Below, piece by piece: positions 30,046 through 38,841 of a DNA stretch of 64,000 nucleotides (position 1 is the first letter of the stretch; the number at the start of each line of letters is the position of its first letter). The DNA is from Acidimicrobiia bacterium. GTDB lineage: Bacteria; Acidobacteriota; Terriglobia; Bryobacterales; Bryobacteraceae. The notes below the pieces were generated by a model. The model was given only the letters and a program-made list of their open reading frames with translations, was not told the DNA's origin and made no database searches. Made by a program: the position numbers and the translations under genes. Where the stretch lies: positions 62,001 through 126,000 of the forward strand of contig VFZE01000001.1 of assembly GCA_016871315.1 (NCBI GenBank), written 5' to 3'.

Positions 30046-31107
30046 ATGACGGAATCAAGGAGGAAGACTGTGAAGTCGATGCTTGGAGTCTGTCTTGGAT
30101 TGACGGCCGCGGCGGCGATCACGGCCACTCTGTGGTGGGGCGCCCCGGTAGCCTTCGCGCAGCAGGAGGAGGAAAGGCCGCTGTTCCGCGTGAAGGTCGA
30201 CATGGTGGTGCTTACCTTCACCGTCACCGACAGCAAGGGCCGCTATCAGACAGGACTCAAGCCGAAGGACTTCCGCATCCTGGAAGACGGGATCGTCCAG
30301 AAGATGAATACGTTCGGGGAAGGCAACAAGCCACCCGTCCAGGTGCTGGAAGACGGCAGCACACGGCCAATTCTGGCCGGGGGCGGAACGGAGGCGCCCC
30401 CAACCCCCAGCGGAGTCGATCCGCGCACCGATGCCTTCGTCGGCACCAACGTATTCGTGCTCTTTGATACCAGCAACTATATGTACCGCGGCTTCGTCTA
30501 CGCCTCCGACGCCATCGCGGACTTCATCCGCGGCCTGGATCGCGCCGATTCCGTCGCCGTGTACACATTCAGCCGCAATCTATCCCGCGCGGCCGATCTG
30601 ACCCGCGACAGGAATGAGGCAATTGTCGGCTTGCGCCGCGCCGTGGCCGGCGATGATGCCGCCCTCTACAACTGCCTGCTCCTGGCGCTTCGCGATGCGG
30701 CTAAGGTTCCCGGCCGCAAGGTGATTATCGTCTTCAGCAACGGTCCCGACAACGCCAGCATGGTGGCGCCAGACGACGTCCGCACCGTGGCCGAGGATGA
30801 AGGAATTCCGATCTACGTCATTTCGACCTCCGACGTGAACAAGGACCCCATTTCCACTAACGTGTTCCGCCGCATTTCCACCCGCACCGGCGGGCAAGTC
30901 TACTTCGCCAAGACTTGGCAACGGCAGGTGGAGGCGTTCGAGTCCATCCGCGAATCGCTCGGCAACTCCTACACCGTCACCTACTATCCTCAGCCGAACC
31001 CGAACGAAGGTTTCCGCAAGATCGACGTGCAGCTGGTTTCCGATCCCGGCAAGAAGTTCCGCGTCCGTGCGCGTCCGGGCTACCGCCCTGGCCGCGAGTT
31101 CGAATAA
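30046..31107 (+). CDS. Exported VWFA-related acidobacterial protein
   Basis: 353 residues: a long signal or anchor (LGVCLGLTAAAAITATLWWG), then FRVKVDMVVLTFTVTDSKGR and LKPKDFRILEDG, the conserved start of the VWFA-related acidobacterial family, followed by the von Willebrand A fold (NVFVLFDTSNYMYRG, VIIVFSNGPDNAS, GIPIYVISTSD). The metal-ion-dependent adhesion motif DxSxS reads DTSNY, so the second Ser is replaced by Tyr and metal binding may be altered. ATG 30046 follows the previous stop by 2 bases, with GGAGGGGG upstream; GTG at 30040 is in frame too. Members are thought to mediate protein interactions outside the cytoplasm; the partner here is likely the 1122-residue protein. Confidence 0.87.
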   Translation: MTESRRKTVKSMLGVCLGLTAAAAITATLWWGAPVAFAQQEEERPLFRVKVDMVVLTFTVTDSKGRYQTGLKPKDFRILEDGIVQKMNTFGEGNKPPVQVLEDGSTRPILAGGGTEAPPTPSGVDPRTDAFVGTNVFVLFDTSNYMYRGFVYASDAIADFIRGLDRADSVAVYTFSRNLSRAADLTRDRNEAIVGLRRAVAGDDAALYNCLLLALRDAAKVPGRKVIIVFSNGPDNASMVAPDDVRTVAEDEGIPIYVISTSDVNKDPISTNVFRRISTRTGGQVYFAKTWQRQVEAFESIRESLGNSYTVTYYPQPNPNEGFRKIDVQLVSDPGKKFRVRARPGYRPGREFE

Positions 31108-31161
31108 CAGCGAATCGAAACAAGCTCCGCGCGATATACTGGGGATGAGCCCACCTTCCCC

Positions 31162-31980
31162 ATGCAGGAAATGAGCATTTTCTGGCTGCGCGTGGCCGTC
31201 GCGCTGTATTCCATCGGGCTCGTCTACGCCATCCTCACCGTGCTCCGAAAACACTCGGAAATGTTTCAGGCCGCCCTCGGCTCATTCATGGTCGGCGTCG
31301 TCTTGCATATGGTCTCCCTCGTCGAGCGGTGGGTCCACGTCGGGCACCTGCCCGTGGACAACTTCTTTGAGTCGGCTTCCCTGCTGGCCTTTCTCATCGC
31401 CGTCGCTTTCCTGGTCATCTACTGGCGCTACCAGTTCGCCTCGCTCGGCGTTTTCCTGTTTCCGCTGGTTTTTCTGATGACGCTGCTCGGTGCCATGGAG
31501 GTGCCCGTTTCCGGCTGGACAAACACGCGCGTACGCGACGCATGGCTGTTGGTCCATGTGCTGATGGTGATGCTGGCTTATGCGGCGCTGGCGGTGATGG
31601 CGCTGGCGAGCGTCTTCTATCTGATTCAGGAGCGGCAACTGAAGTCCAAGCGCTCAGGCGGATTATTCGGGAGGCTGCCTCCTCTGGGCACTCTCGACAC
31701 GCTCATCACCAAGGCCATGGGCTTCGGCTTCGTCCTGCTCACTCTGGCCACCGTTGCCGGAAGCACCTGGGCGTTTGTGGAATTCGGAACCAGCTGGATC
31801 GGCGATGCAAGAATCGTGATTTCCCTGCTCACTTGGGCGCTGCTGCTGGTAATGGTATTTCTGCGCACTTCGGCTGGTTGGCGCGGGAGGAAAGCGGCGC
31901 TGATGGCGCTCACCGTAATCGGCTGCTCGGCCATTACATGGGCCGCGCACGCCGGGCTCCAGCCGTCACTCATCAAGTAA
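31162..31980 (+). CDS. HemX/CcsA-like cytochrome c assembly membrane protein
   Basis: 272 residues with eight hydrophobic segments. VHVLMVMLAYAALAVMALAS and FYLIQERQLK match the CcsA/HemX core, and GSTWAFVEFG stands where full CcsA proteins have the tryptophan-rich haem-handling WWD motif, which is degenerate here. That places it with HemX-type proteins encoded next to hemA, which affect glutamyl-tRNA reductase level in Bacillus, rather than with true cytochrome c synthases. TATACT at 31135-31140 lies 21 bases before the ATG. Two bases separate it from hemA, so it heads the tetrapyrrole operon. Confidence 0.83.
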   Translation: MQEMSIFWLRVAVALYSIGLVYAILTVLRKHSEMFQAALGSFMVGVVLHMVSLVERWVHVGHLPVDNFFESASLLAFLIAVAFLVIYWRYQFASLGVFLFPLVFLMTLLGAMEVPVSGWTNTRVRDAWLLVHVLMVMLAYAALAVMALASVFYLIQERQLKSKRSGGLFGRLPPLGTLDTLITKAMGFGFVLLTLATVAGSTWAFVEFGTSWIGDARIVISLLTWALLLVMVFLRTSAGWRGRKAALMALTVIGCSAITWAAHAGLQPSLIK

Positions 31981-31982
31981 CC

Positions 31983-33248
31983 ATGAAGCTCTCCGTCACC
32001 GGCCTGAACCATACGACCGCGCCGGTGGAGGTGCGCGAGCGGCTGGCCTTTGAGCCCGCTTCCCTGCCCCGCATGATGGATGAGCTCAAGACCTTTCCGG
32101 GCATGTTTGAGGGCGTCATCCTTTCCACCTGCAATCGCGTGGAAGTCGCCGTTACGGCTGACGACGCGGTCGACACACAAGGCTGCATCGAACAGTTTCT
32201 GGCCACGGCGCGCCGCGTCGAGCGCGACTGGCTGCACCCCTATCTTTACCACTACGACGGACGCGAAGCGATCCGCCATTTGTTCCGCGTCGCTTCCAGC
32301 CTCGACTCCATGGTCGTCGGTGAGCCGCAGATTCTCGGCCAGCTCAAATCCTCCTTTGAGACCGCCAAGGCGCAGGGAGCAGTCGCCGGTTTCCTGGAAA
32401 CCGTCTTTACGCGAGCCTTCCGTGTAGCCAAGCGCGTGCGGTCGGAAACCGAGATCGGCCAGAGCGCTGTATCGGTGAGCTACGCGGCGGTGGAACTGGC
32501 CCGCCAGATCTTCGGGTCGCTGAAAGACAAGCACGTGATGCTGCTGGGAGCCGGCAAAATGTCAGTCCTCGCCGCACGCCACCTGCAGCGCGGCGGCGTC
32601 AGCCGCATCATCGTCACCAACCGTTCGCCGGAACGCGCCGCCCGCATGGCGGAGATGTTCCACGGCCAGATCGTCGATTACACAAGGTTCGTCACCGCGC
32701 TGCCGGAAGTCGATGTGCTCATTGCCAGCTCCGGCGCCCCTCATTACCTGCTCACCAAGGACGAGATGCGGCAGGTCATTTCCGCCCGCCGCAACCGGCC
32801 GATGTTCCTCATCGATATCGCCGTGCCCCGCAATATTGACCCGTCGGTGAACGAGATCGACAATATCTTCCTCTACGACATCGACGACCTGCAAAAAGTC
32901 GTCGACCAGAACCGGCAAGGGCGGATGCAGCATGCCGAGGACGCCGAACGCATAGTCGACGACGAAGTGGATCGCCTGCTCGCGCGGCTGAAGAGCCGCG
33001 AGGCCAGTCCCACCATCATCAGCCTGCAGAAGCAGTTGGAACAGGTCCGGGCCTCCGAGGTGGACCGGCTGCGCGCCAAGCTGGGCCAACTCACCCCACA
33101 GCAGGAGGAAGCCATGGAAGCCATCACCCGCGGCATCATCAACAAGATTGCTCACATTCCCATCACCGAAATCCGCCGCCATTCCGCCACCCCCAACGGC
33201 GCGCAAGTTGTCGAGCTGATCCGCCGCATGTTCCGCCTGGATGACTGA
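31983..33248 (+). CDS. hemA: Glutamyl-tRNA reductase
   Basis: 421 residues; reduces glutamyl-tRNA to glutamate-1-semialdehyde, the first committed step of tetrapyrrole synthesis in this pathway. The catalytic Cys is in ILSTCNRVE, the substrate region is SLDSMVVGEPQILGQLK, the NADPH-binding loop is LGAGKMSVLAARHL, and the dimerisation helix follows (QKQLEQVRASEVDRLRAKLG). ATG at 31983 gives the family start MKLSVTGLNHTTAPVEVRE. The 3' end overlaps hemC by 8 bases. The next enzyme, glutamate-1-semialdehyde aminomutase, is not in this window. Confidence 0.96.
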   Translation: MKLSVTGLNHTTAPVEVRERLAFEPASLPRMMDELKTFPGMFEGVILSTCNRVEVAVTADDAVDTQGCIEQFLATARRVERDWLHPYLYHYDGREAIRHLFRVASSLDSMVVGEPQILGQLKSSFETAKAQGAVAGFLETVFTRAFRVAKRVRSETEIGQSAVSVSYAAVELARQIFGSLKDKHVMLLGAGKMSVLAARHLQRGGVSRIIVTNRSPERAARMAEMFHGQIVDYTRFVTALPEVDVLIASSGAPHYLLTKDEMRQVISARRNRPMFLIDIAVPRNIDPSVNEIDNIFLYDIDDLQKVVDQNRQGRMQHAEDAERIVDDEVDRLLARLKSREASPTIISLQKQLEQVRASEVDRLRAKLGQLTPQQEEAMEAITRGIINKIAHIPITEIRRHSATPNGAQVVELIRRMFRLDD

Positions 33249-34140
33249 CATGATCATCGGCTCACGCGGTTCCCATCTCGCACTCTGGCAGGCGGAGTGG
33301 GTGGCGGCGCAACTGGCCGCCCGCGGCAGGAAGGCGCGCATTCAAATCATCAAGACCACCGGCGACAAGATCACCGACGTCGCGCTATCCAAGATCGGCT
33401 CCAAGGGCTTGTTCACCAAGGAACTGGAAGAGGCACTGCTGCGCGGGGAGATCGACCTCGCCGTGCACAGCTTAAAGGACATGCCGACGGAAATCCCGGC
33501 CGGGCTGGAATTGGCCGCCGTACCCCAGCGCGAGGATCCACGCGACGCCCTCATCGGATCCACGCTGCACGAATTGAAGCAGGGCGCGCGGGTGGGCACC
33601 AGCTCCCTGCGCCGCTCGGCGCAGCTTCGCGCCGCCAGGCCGGATCTCACGGTGGAATCCCTCCGCGGGAACCTCGACACGCGCCTCCGCAAACTCGATA
33701 AAGGTCAGTTTGACGCGATCGTGCTGGCCGCTGCCGGATTGCGCCGCCTGGGCTGGGCGCACCGCATAGCCGAAGCGCTACCGGTGGAGATAATGTGCCC
33801 CGCGCCCGGCCAGGGAGCGCTGGCCATCGAGACCCGGGAAGGCTCCGGACTCGGCGAACTGCTGGATGACAATCCATCGCGGCTGGCCGTCACCGCCGAA
33901 CGCGCTCTGCTCGGCGGGCTCGGCGGCGGCTGCCAGGTGCCCATTGGGGCCCACGCCCGGTTGGAGGGCGAAACACTCCATCTGCGCGCCGTCGTCGCCT
34001 CCCCCGACGGCGTTAACCTGATCGCCCGCCAATCCTCGGGCGCCGCCGCAGATGCCTCGGCGATCGGAGAGCATCTCGCCCGCCTGCTCCTGGCCGAAGG
34101 AGCCGCCGCGATTCTCGCATCCGTCTACGGAGCCGCATGA
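33241..34140 (+). CDS. hemC: Porphobilinogen deaminase (hydroxymethylbilane synthase)
   Basis: 299 residues; polymerises four porphobilinogen units to hydroxymethylbilane. The catalytic Asp is in GEIDLAVHSLKDMPTE, substrate-binding arginines are in GTSSLRRSAQL and RGNLDTRLRKL, and the Cys that carries the dipyrromethane cofactor is in LGGGCQVPIGA. The start overlaps the hemA stop by 8 bases and the stop overlaps the next start by 4 (ATGA), so the operon is translationally coupled throughout. Confidence 0.96.
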   Translation: MTDMIIGSRGSHLALWQAEWVAAQLAARGRKARIQIIKTTGDKITDVALSKIGSKGLFTKELEEALLRGEIDLAVHSLKDMPTEIPAGLELAAVPQREDPRDALIGSTLHELKQGARVGTSSLRRSAQLRAARPDLTVESLRGNLDTRLRKLDKGQFDAIVLAAAGLRRLGWAHRIAEALPVEIMCPAPGQGALAIETREGSGLGELLDDNPSRLAVTAERALLGGLGGGCQVPIGAHARLEGETLHLRAVVASPDGVNLIARQSSGAAADASAIGEHLARLLLAEGAAAILASVYGAA

Positions 34141-35612
34141 GCAAGGTTTACCTGGTGGGCGCCGGGCCCGGCGATCCGCTTCTGCTCACGCTCAAGGGCA
34201 AGCAAGTGTTGGAGTGTGCCGACGCCGTTCTTTACGACTACCTCGCCAACGAATCCCTCCTCCAGCTTGCGCCGCCCTCCGCCGAACGCATCTACGTCGG
34301 CAAGAAACGTGCCGATCACGCCTTCACCCAGGAAGAAATCGCGCGGATGATGATTGAGCGCGCCCGCGCCGGCAAGATTGTCGTGCGCCTCAAGGGCGGT
34401 GATCCCTACATATTCGGCAGAGGCGGAGAGGAGGCCGAAGCGCTGGCCGATGCCGGCGTGGATTTCCAAGTCGTGCCCGGCGTCACCTCGCCGCTCGGTA
34501 TCGCCGCCTACGCCGGAGTCCCCCTTACGCATCGCGAACACACCTCGGTAGTGACCTTCGTCACCGGCCATGATCGATCCGGCGTCGACTGGGCCAAGGC
34601 CGCGGCCGCCGAGACACTCGTGCTCTTCATGGGCGTTACACACGCCTCCGAGATCGTGCCTCTGCTGATCCGGCACGGCCGCGATCCGCGAACCCCGGCC
34701 ATCGCCGTACGCTGGGCCACCCGTCCGGATCAGCTTTCCGTGGAAGCGCCACTCGAAGAACTGCCGCGGCGCATCCAGGAATCCGGCCTCAAGCCGCCCG
34801 CCACCATCATCATCGGCGAAGTCGTGAGACTGAGGCAAAAGCTCAACTGGTTTGAGCGGCTGCCTCTTTTCGGCCAGCGCATCGTGATCACCCGCGCCGC
34901 CGGCCAAGCGGGCGAGCTTGCATCACGCCTGGCGTCCCTCGGCGCCGATGCCGTCGAATTCTCCACCATCGACATCCGGCCCGCGCCCGACTACGCGGCG
35001 CTCGATGCCGCCATCGCCCGGCTGGATTCCTATGACTGGCTGCTGTTCACCTCCGCCAACGGCGTGCGCTTTTTTCTTGAGCGGCTTCGCCACTCGCCAC
35101 GCGACTTGCGGTCGCTGCCGGCAAAGCTTTGCGCCATCGGCCCAGCCACCCGCGCCGCGCTGGAGCTACTGCATCTGAAGGTGGATCTGATGCCGGAGCA
35201 GTATGTCGCCGAAAGCGTCGTGGCCGCTCTGGCAAAGCAGCAAATCGGGGGCAAGCGCATTTTGCTGCCGCGTGCCGCCATCGCCCGCGACCTGATCCCC
35301 GAGGAACTCGACCGCCTCGGCGCGCACATCGATGTCGTGGAGGCTTACCGCACGGAGATCCCCGAATTCAGCCATGAGCGCGCTCGCGATGTTTTCGCAA
35401 AGCGGCCTGACTGGGTGACGTTCACCTCCACGTCAACGGTGAACAACTTTGTCACCGCCGCCGGCCGGAAGGCGTTGGAAGGTGTGAAGGTGGCAACGAT
35501 CGGGCCGGTTACCTCGGAGGCCGCGAGGAGTCTTGCGATCGAGGTGACGGCCGAGGCCAGCCCGTACACGATCGACGGATTGGTTCAGGCGATTCTGGCG
35601 CGGGTTGGCTAG
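34137..35612 (+). CDS. cobA-hemD: Fused uroporphyrinogen-III C-methyltransferase and uroporphyrinogen-III synthase
   Basis: 491 residues with two enzymes in one chain. Residues 1-245 are a SUMT: KVYLVGAGPGDPLLLTLKG, VRLKGGDPYIFGRGGEE, VPGVTSPLGIAAYAGVPLTH and the late SAM-site segment. Residues about 250-491 are HemD: RIVITRAAGQAGELASRLAS, WLLFTSANGVRFFLE, RILLPRAAIARDLIPEEL and WVTFTSTSTVNNF. HemD closes hydroxymethylbilane to uroporphyrinogen III, and the CobA half methylates it at C2 and C7 to precorrin-2 for sirohaem or cobalamin. The fusion puts the branch-point enzyme next to its product-forming enzyme; it is known in some other phyla. It overlaps hemC by 4 bases. Confidence 0.94.
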   Translation: MSKVYLVGAGPGDPLLLTLKGKQVLECADAVLYDYLANESLLQLAPPSAERIYVGKKRADHAFTQEEIARMMIERARAGKIVVRLKGGDPYIFGRGGEEAEALADAGVDFQVVPGVTSPLGIAAYAGVPLTHREHTSVVTFVTGHDRSGVDWAKAAAAETLVLFMGVTHASEIVPLLIRHGRDPRTPAIAVRWATRPDQLSVEAPLEELPRRIQESGLKPPATIIIGEVVRLRQKLNWFERLPLFGQRIVITRAAGQAGELASRLASLGADAVEFSTIDIRPAPDYAALDAAIARLDSYDWLLFTSANGVRFFLERLRHSPRDLRSLPAKLCAIGPATRAALELLHLKVDLMPEQYVAESVVAALAKQQIGGKRILLPRAAIARDLIPEELDRLGAHIDVVEAYRTEIPEFSHERARDVFAKRPDWVTFTSTSTVNNFVTAAGRKALEGVKVATIGPVTSEAARSLAIEVTAEASPYTIDGLVQAILARVG

Positions 35613-35678
35613 GTTTGAACTTGCTGGCCGAGACGATCAACTTTCCAACGCGGGTGAACTCCTGCACTGTCGCGCTGC

Positions 35679-35684
35679 TACATT
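35679..35684 (+). promoter_or_regulatory. Candidate -10 element (TACATT) of the DUF423 gene
   Basis: TACATT ends 6 bases before the GTG at 35691 with no Shine-Dalgarno sequence between them, consistent with leaderless initiation. Confidence 0.4.
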
Positions 35685-35690
35685 GGTAGG

Positions 35691-36062
35691 GTGAATCAGC
35701 CAGCCGCCGGCGCCCTCCTGCTTGCCCTCGCCGTAGCTCTGGGTGCTTTCGGGGCTCACGGTTTGAAAGACCGGCTGGACGCTTACTCCACCGGCATCTG
35801 GGAAAAGGCGGTTTTCTATCACTTCATCCATGCGCTGGGGCTGGTTGTGGTCCCGCTGCTGGCGCGGTCTGGGATGATTGAGCCGTCGCAGGGCGGGCGA
35901 GTCTGTTTGCTGTTGCTGGCGGGGATTGTTCTGTTTTCCGGCAGTCTGTATGTGCTGGCGCTCAGCGGCGTGCCTGTGCTCGGCGCGGTGACGCCGTTCG
36001 GCGGGCTGAGCGTGATCGCGGCATGGCTCCTGCTGGCCTATGCTCTTTTTCAAAAGAGCTGA
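35691..36062 (+). CDS. DUF423 small membrane protein
   Basis: 123 residues, four membrane segments. The family signature is at the start: ALAVALGAFGAHGLKDRLDA, then FYHFIHALGLVVVPLLAR, and TPFGGLSVIAAWLLL at the C-terminal side. DUF423 (YgdD-like) proteins are inner-membrane proteins of unknown function. It begins with GTG directly after a -10-like hexamer, 78 bases after the cobA-hemD stop, so it probably has its own promoter. Confidence 0.88.
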   Translation: MNQPAAGALLLALAVALGAFGAHGLKDRLDAYSTGIWEKAVFYHFIHALGLVVVPLLARSGMIEPSQGGRVCLLLLAGIVLFSGSLYVLALSGVPVLGAVTPFGGLSVIAAWLLLAYALFQKS

Positions 36063-36115
36063 TGCAGCCCGTACGGTATGATGGAGACACATTCCACCGT
36101 AAAAGGAGCCGAGCC

Positions 36116-37099
36116 ATGAGCATTTCCCGCCGCAGTTTTCTTGAGTCCGCCGCCTTCGCGTCGCTAACCGCGCAGACCGCTGCTCTAGCAGCCGAGGCCG
36201 ATAAGAAGACCGGCATGCCGACCCGCATTCTGGGCAAGACCGGCGCGCGCGTCTCCATTGTCGGGATGGGCTGCGGCAGCCGTCTGCTCAGCTACAAGGA
36301 CGAGGACAAGGCGATCGAGGCATTGCACCGCGCCATGGATCTCGGCGTCACGTATCTGGACACCGCCTACGGCTACGGGAGCGGGAAGAGCGAGACGTGG
36401 GTTGCCAACGCCATCAAAGGGCGGCGAAAGGGTCTTTGGGTGACGACCAAGATCAATGAGCGCAACCCGGCGAAGGCGAGTAAGATTCTCGAGGAGAGCA
36501 TGAAGCGGCTCCAGCTTGACCAGGTGGACCTGATTCACGTCCACAGCCTGCTGGGCCCTGAGGATCTGGCCGAGGTGGAGGCCAAGGGCGGCGTGCTGGA
36601 CATTCTCTACAAGCTTCGTGAGCAGAAAGTGACACGGTTTATCGGGTTTACTTCACACACCGATCCGAAGACACTGGCGGCGGCGCTGGAGCGGCATGAC
36701 GTGGACTGCACGCAGATGGCGCTTAATGTTGCGCTGGTGGGAATGGTGAACGGGCAGGGCGGCATGGTCATGAATAAGGAGCTGACCGACAGCTTTGAGC
36801 GCATCGCGCTTCCCGTGGCGCTGAAGAAGAAGATGGGCGTGACGGCAATGAAGACATTCGCGCAGGACGGCCTGATCGGGGCGGCTCCGATTGAGACGCT
36901 GATGCGCTATTCGCTGACGCTTCCGGTGGCCGCCACGGTGCTTGGCATGCCGAAGCTCAGCCACATCGATGAGAACATCGCGGCGGCGAAAGCGTTCAAG
37001 CCGCTGTCCAAGAGTGAAATGCGCGATCTTTCCGATAAGATGAGCAGGCAACACAAGGCGCGGCTGGACAGGTACTTCCGCGATCACGTCGACGCCTGA
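36116..37099 (+). CDS. Aldo/keto reductase with twin-arginine signal
   Basis: 327 residues. The N-terminus SISRRSFLESAAFASLTAQT is a twin-arginine signal. The catalytic tetrad is visible: Asp and Tyr in YLDTAYGYGSG, Lys in WVTTKINERN and His in LIHVHSLLGP. The later part VTRFIGFTSHTDPKTLAAAL and AVTVLGM-like segment agree with the family. Such exported reductases are frequent in this phylum; the substrate is unknown. ATG 36116 has AAGGAG upstream and TATGAT at 36077-36082 is a plausible -10, so unlike its neighbours this gene has a normal leader. Confidence 0.9.
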   Translation: MSISRRSFLESAAFASLTAQTAALAAEADKKTGMPTRILGKTGARVSIVGMGCGSRLLSYKDEDKAIEALHRAMDLGVTYLDTAYGYGSGKSETWVANAIKGRRKGLWVTTKINERNPAKASKILEESMKRLQLDQVDLIHVHSLLGPEDLAEVEAKGGVLDILYKLREQKVTRFIGFTSHTDPKTLAAALERHDVDCTQMALNVALVGMVNGQGGMVMNKELTDSFERIALPVALKKKMGVTAMKTFAQDGLIGAAPIETLMRYSLTLPVAATVLGMPKLSHIDENIAAAKAFKPLSKSEMRDLSDKMSRQHKARLDRYFRDHVDA

Positions 37100-37119
37100 C
37101 GGCCCCTCCACCGCCGAAC

Positions 37120-38814
37120 ATGGAAACGGTCATTCAGCACCTGCACACCTATTTTCTGTTTCCATTTTCCATCGATAAGCAGGCCGTCTACGAAGATCAC
37201 GAAGAGCTGTGGCGGCGCCATTCGCGCTGGATGGACGGCATGGACGAGTGGCTATCGATTCCCCCGGCGGGTCAGGACTCGGGCCTGGCGGCGGCGCTGG
37301 GCACTTGGCAGCGTTCCGTTTACAAGGACTTCGACATGGGCAGTCCTGCCTACCAGGACATGGTCTTCTTCCATCCATTCGTGCGGCGCGTCTTCTTTGA
37401 CACGGGTGAAATCACCGGTAATCGCCCCGATCACGAGTCGCTGCTTCGCTGTTACCAGATTCAGGCCGGTCAGGAGCAGCACCTCTATTTTGCCGCCGAG
37501 GATACAAAGGGCCGCAAAGCGAGACTCGAAATCACGGATCTGCGGCTGTATCTTTTCGCGAACGGGATCGGGGTACTTTCGGTGGGCGTGGAAGCCTTCG
37601 GTATTACCGCGAGCCAGGCTCTGTGGATTAACGAAGAAATGCGCAAGGTCTATCCGTCCTCCAGCAGGCAGATCCGCGAAGGACGGGTGCCATCGCGGAT
37701 GGCGCTGGAACTGGACACCGCGGGCGCAACGCGGACGCTCGTGGAGGAGCGGTATGAAAAGGCCGGCATGGTCGGGTTCCAACCTCCGCTGGCCCGCACG
37801 CTCCGGGCGTTGCTTTACTTTGCCAATTACGACCGGCAGGAGTACGAGCCCGTGCTCGACGAGCGGATGATTGTCTTTACCTACGCCGCCGTCGATCCTT
37901 CGTCCGTACCGAAGGAGTTCATCTCTTCCGAGCAGTACCAAGTGCTGTTGAGCCGGTTCCTCTATGTCGACCGCAACGGAGCCGATTATCGCTACGACGA
38001 GAATTTCGTACGCTCGGAGATGCAGCGCCAAATCTACAACCGCTGGGCGCACCAGGGGACCTACTACGGCTTCACCAGCTACTCCAATATCACCTGCACT
38101 CTGGGCGCTTTCGATTGCGACGAGCATCAGCTGCGGGAAGGATTCCTCATCCACCGCATGTTCACCACGCGCTACTACCTGATGGCGCTGGTTACGCTCT
38201 TTTACCGCGCCACGCTGCTCGATTTCGCCGAGCGCACGGCGCTTGTCTCGCGGCGCCTTTTCCATGACCAGGAAGACAACAAGATCTCGATGGAGAATAT
38301 CCGGCTCGCCAGCGACCTGCGCGCCGAGTTTCTTCATTTTTCCAACTACTGGTTTTTCGACGAGCTGGCCAACAAGGACGAAGAGAACGAGCATTTCCTG
38401 CTGATGTGCCGGGAGTACCGTGTCCATTCGATGAAGCGCGAGATTGAGGAAGAGATCGACAAGCTCAACGACAGCCTGCATAACTACTTCCAGTTCCGGA
38501 ACACGGAGGCCGTGAACAGACTGGCGATCTTGAGCCTGTTCCTCGGCGCCGGCGCAGTGGCCACCGGTTTCTTCGGCATGAACTTCAGCGGCCGCTTTGC
38601 GGGCGTTTTTTTTGAGCCGGATGCCCGGTATCTGCCGGTACACTACGGGGCCATCGCCTTCGCGGCGCTGCTTGCGCTGGGCACGATCTTCTTCGGGCTC
38701 TATGTGGTTGCTTCCAACTGGAGCGACTACCGCGACTCGCTGCTTCCGCGCTGGTGGCTTGGGCGCTCCGCGCGGCGCCCTGGTTCGCTCAAGCGCGGCT
38801 CCTGGATCGAGTAG
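37120..38814 (+). CDS. Divergent CorA-like cation transporter, long soluble domain
   Basis: 564 residues. The last 110 residues have CorA topology: a long helix (EIEEEIDKLNDSLHNYFQFR) leading into AILSLFLGAGAVATG, then FFGMNFSG near residue 485, and a second membrane helix (FAALLALGTIFFGLYVV). GMN is the selectivity-filter signature of CorA magnesium and cobalt channels. The soluble part, about 460 residues, is nearly twice the length of a typical CorA domain and begins with a segment (HTYFLFPFSIDKQAVYEDHE) that I cannot match. It follows the aldo/keto reductase stop by 20 bases and is probably co-transcribed with it. A metal channel or a related sensor is the best guess. Confidence 0.7.
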   Translation: METVIQHLHTYFLFPFSIDKQAVYEDHEELWRRHSRWMDGMDEWLSIPPAGQDSGLAAALGTWQRSVYKDFDMGSPAYQDMVFFHPFVRRVFFDTGEITGNRPDHESLLRCYQIQAGQEQHLYFAAEDTKGRKARLEITDLRLYLFANGIGVLSVGVEAFGITASQALWINEEMRKVYPSSSRQIREGRVPSRMALELDTAGATRTLVEERYEKAGMVGFQPPLARTLRALLYFANYDRQEYEPVLDERMIVFTYAAVDPSSVPKEFISSEQYQVLLSRFLYVDRNGADYRYDENFVRSEMQRQIYNRWAHQGTYYGFTSYSNITCTLGAFDCDEHQLREGFLIHRMFTTRYYLMALVTLFYRATLLDFAERTALVSRRLFHDQEDNKISMENIRLASDLRAEFLHFSNYWFFDELANKDEENEHFLLMCREYRVHSMKREIEEEIDKLNDSLHNYFQFRNTEAVNRLAILSLFLGAGAVATGFFGMNFSGRFAGVFFEPDARYLPVHYGAIAFAALLALGTIFFGLYVVASNWSDYRDSLLPRWWLGRSARRPGSLKRGSWIE

Positions 38815-38827
38815 CCGGAAACAAGCT

Positions 38828-38833
38828 TATAAT
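38828..38833 (+). promoter_or_regulatory. Consensus -10 element (TATAAT) of the GNAT gene
   Basis: Perfect TATAAT ends 8 bases before the ATG at 38842; the predicted transcript start coincides with the start codon. No good -35 box at the usual distance. Confidence 0.5.
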
Positions 38834-38841
38834 CGGGCTAT

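Noticed and set aside
30046-31107. Functional metal-binding integrin-like site in the VWA protein
   Set aside because: DTSNY lacks the second Ser of DxSxS, so an intact MIDAS cannot be claimed.
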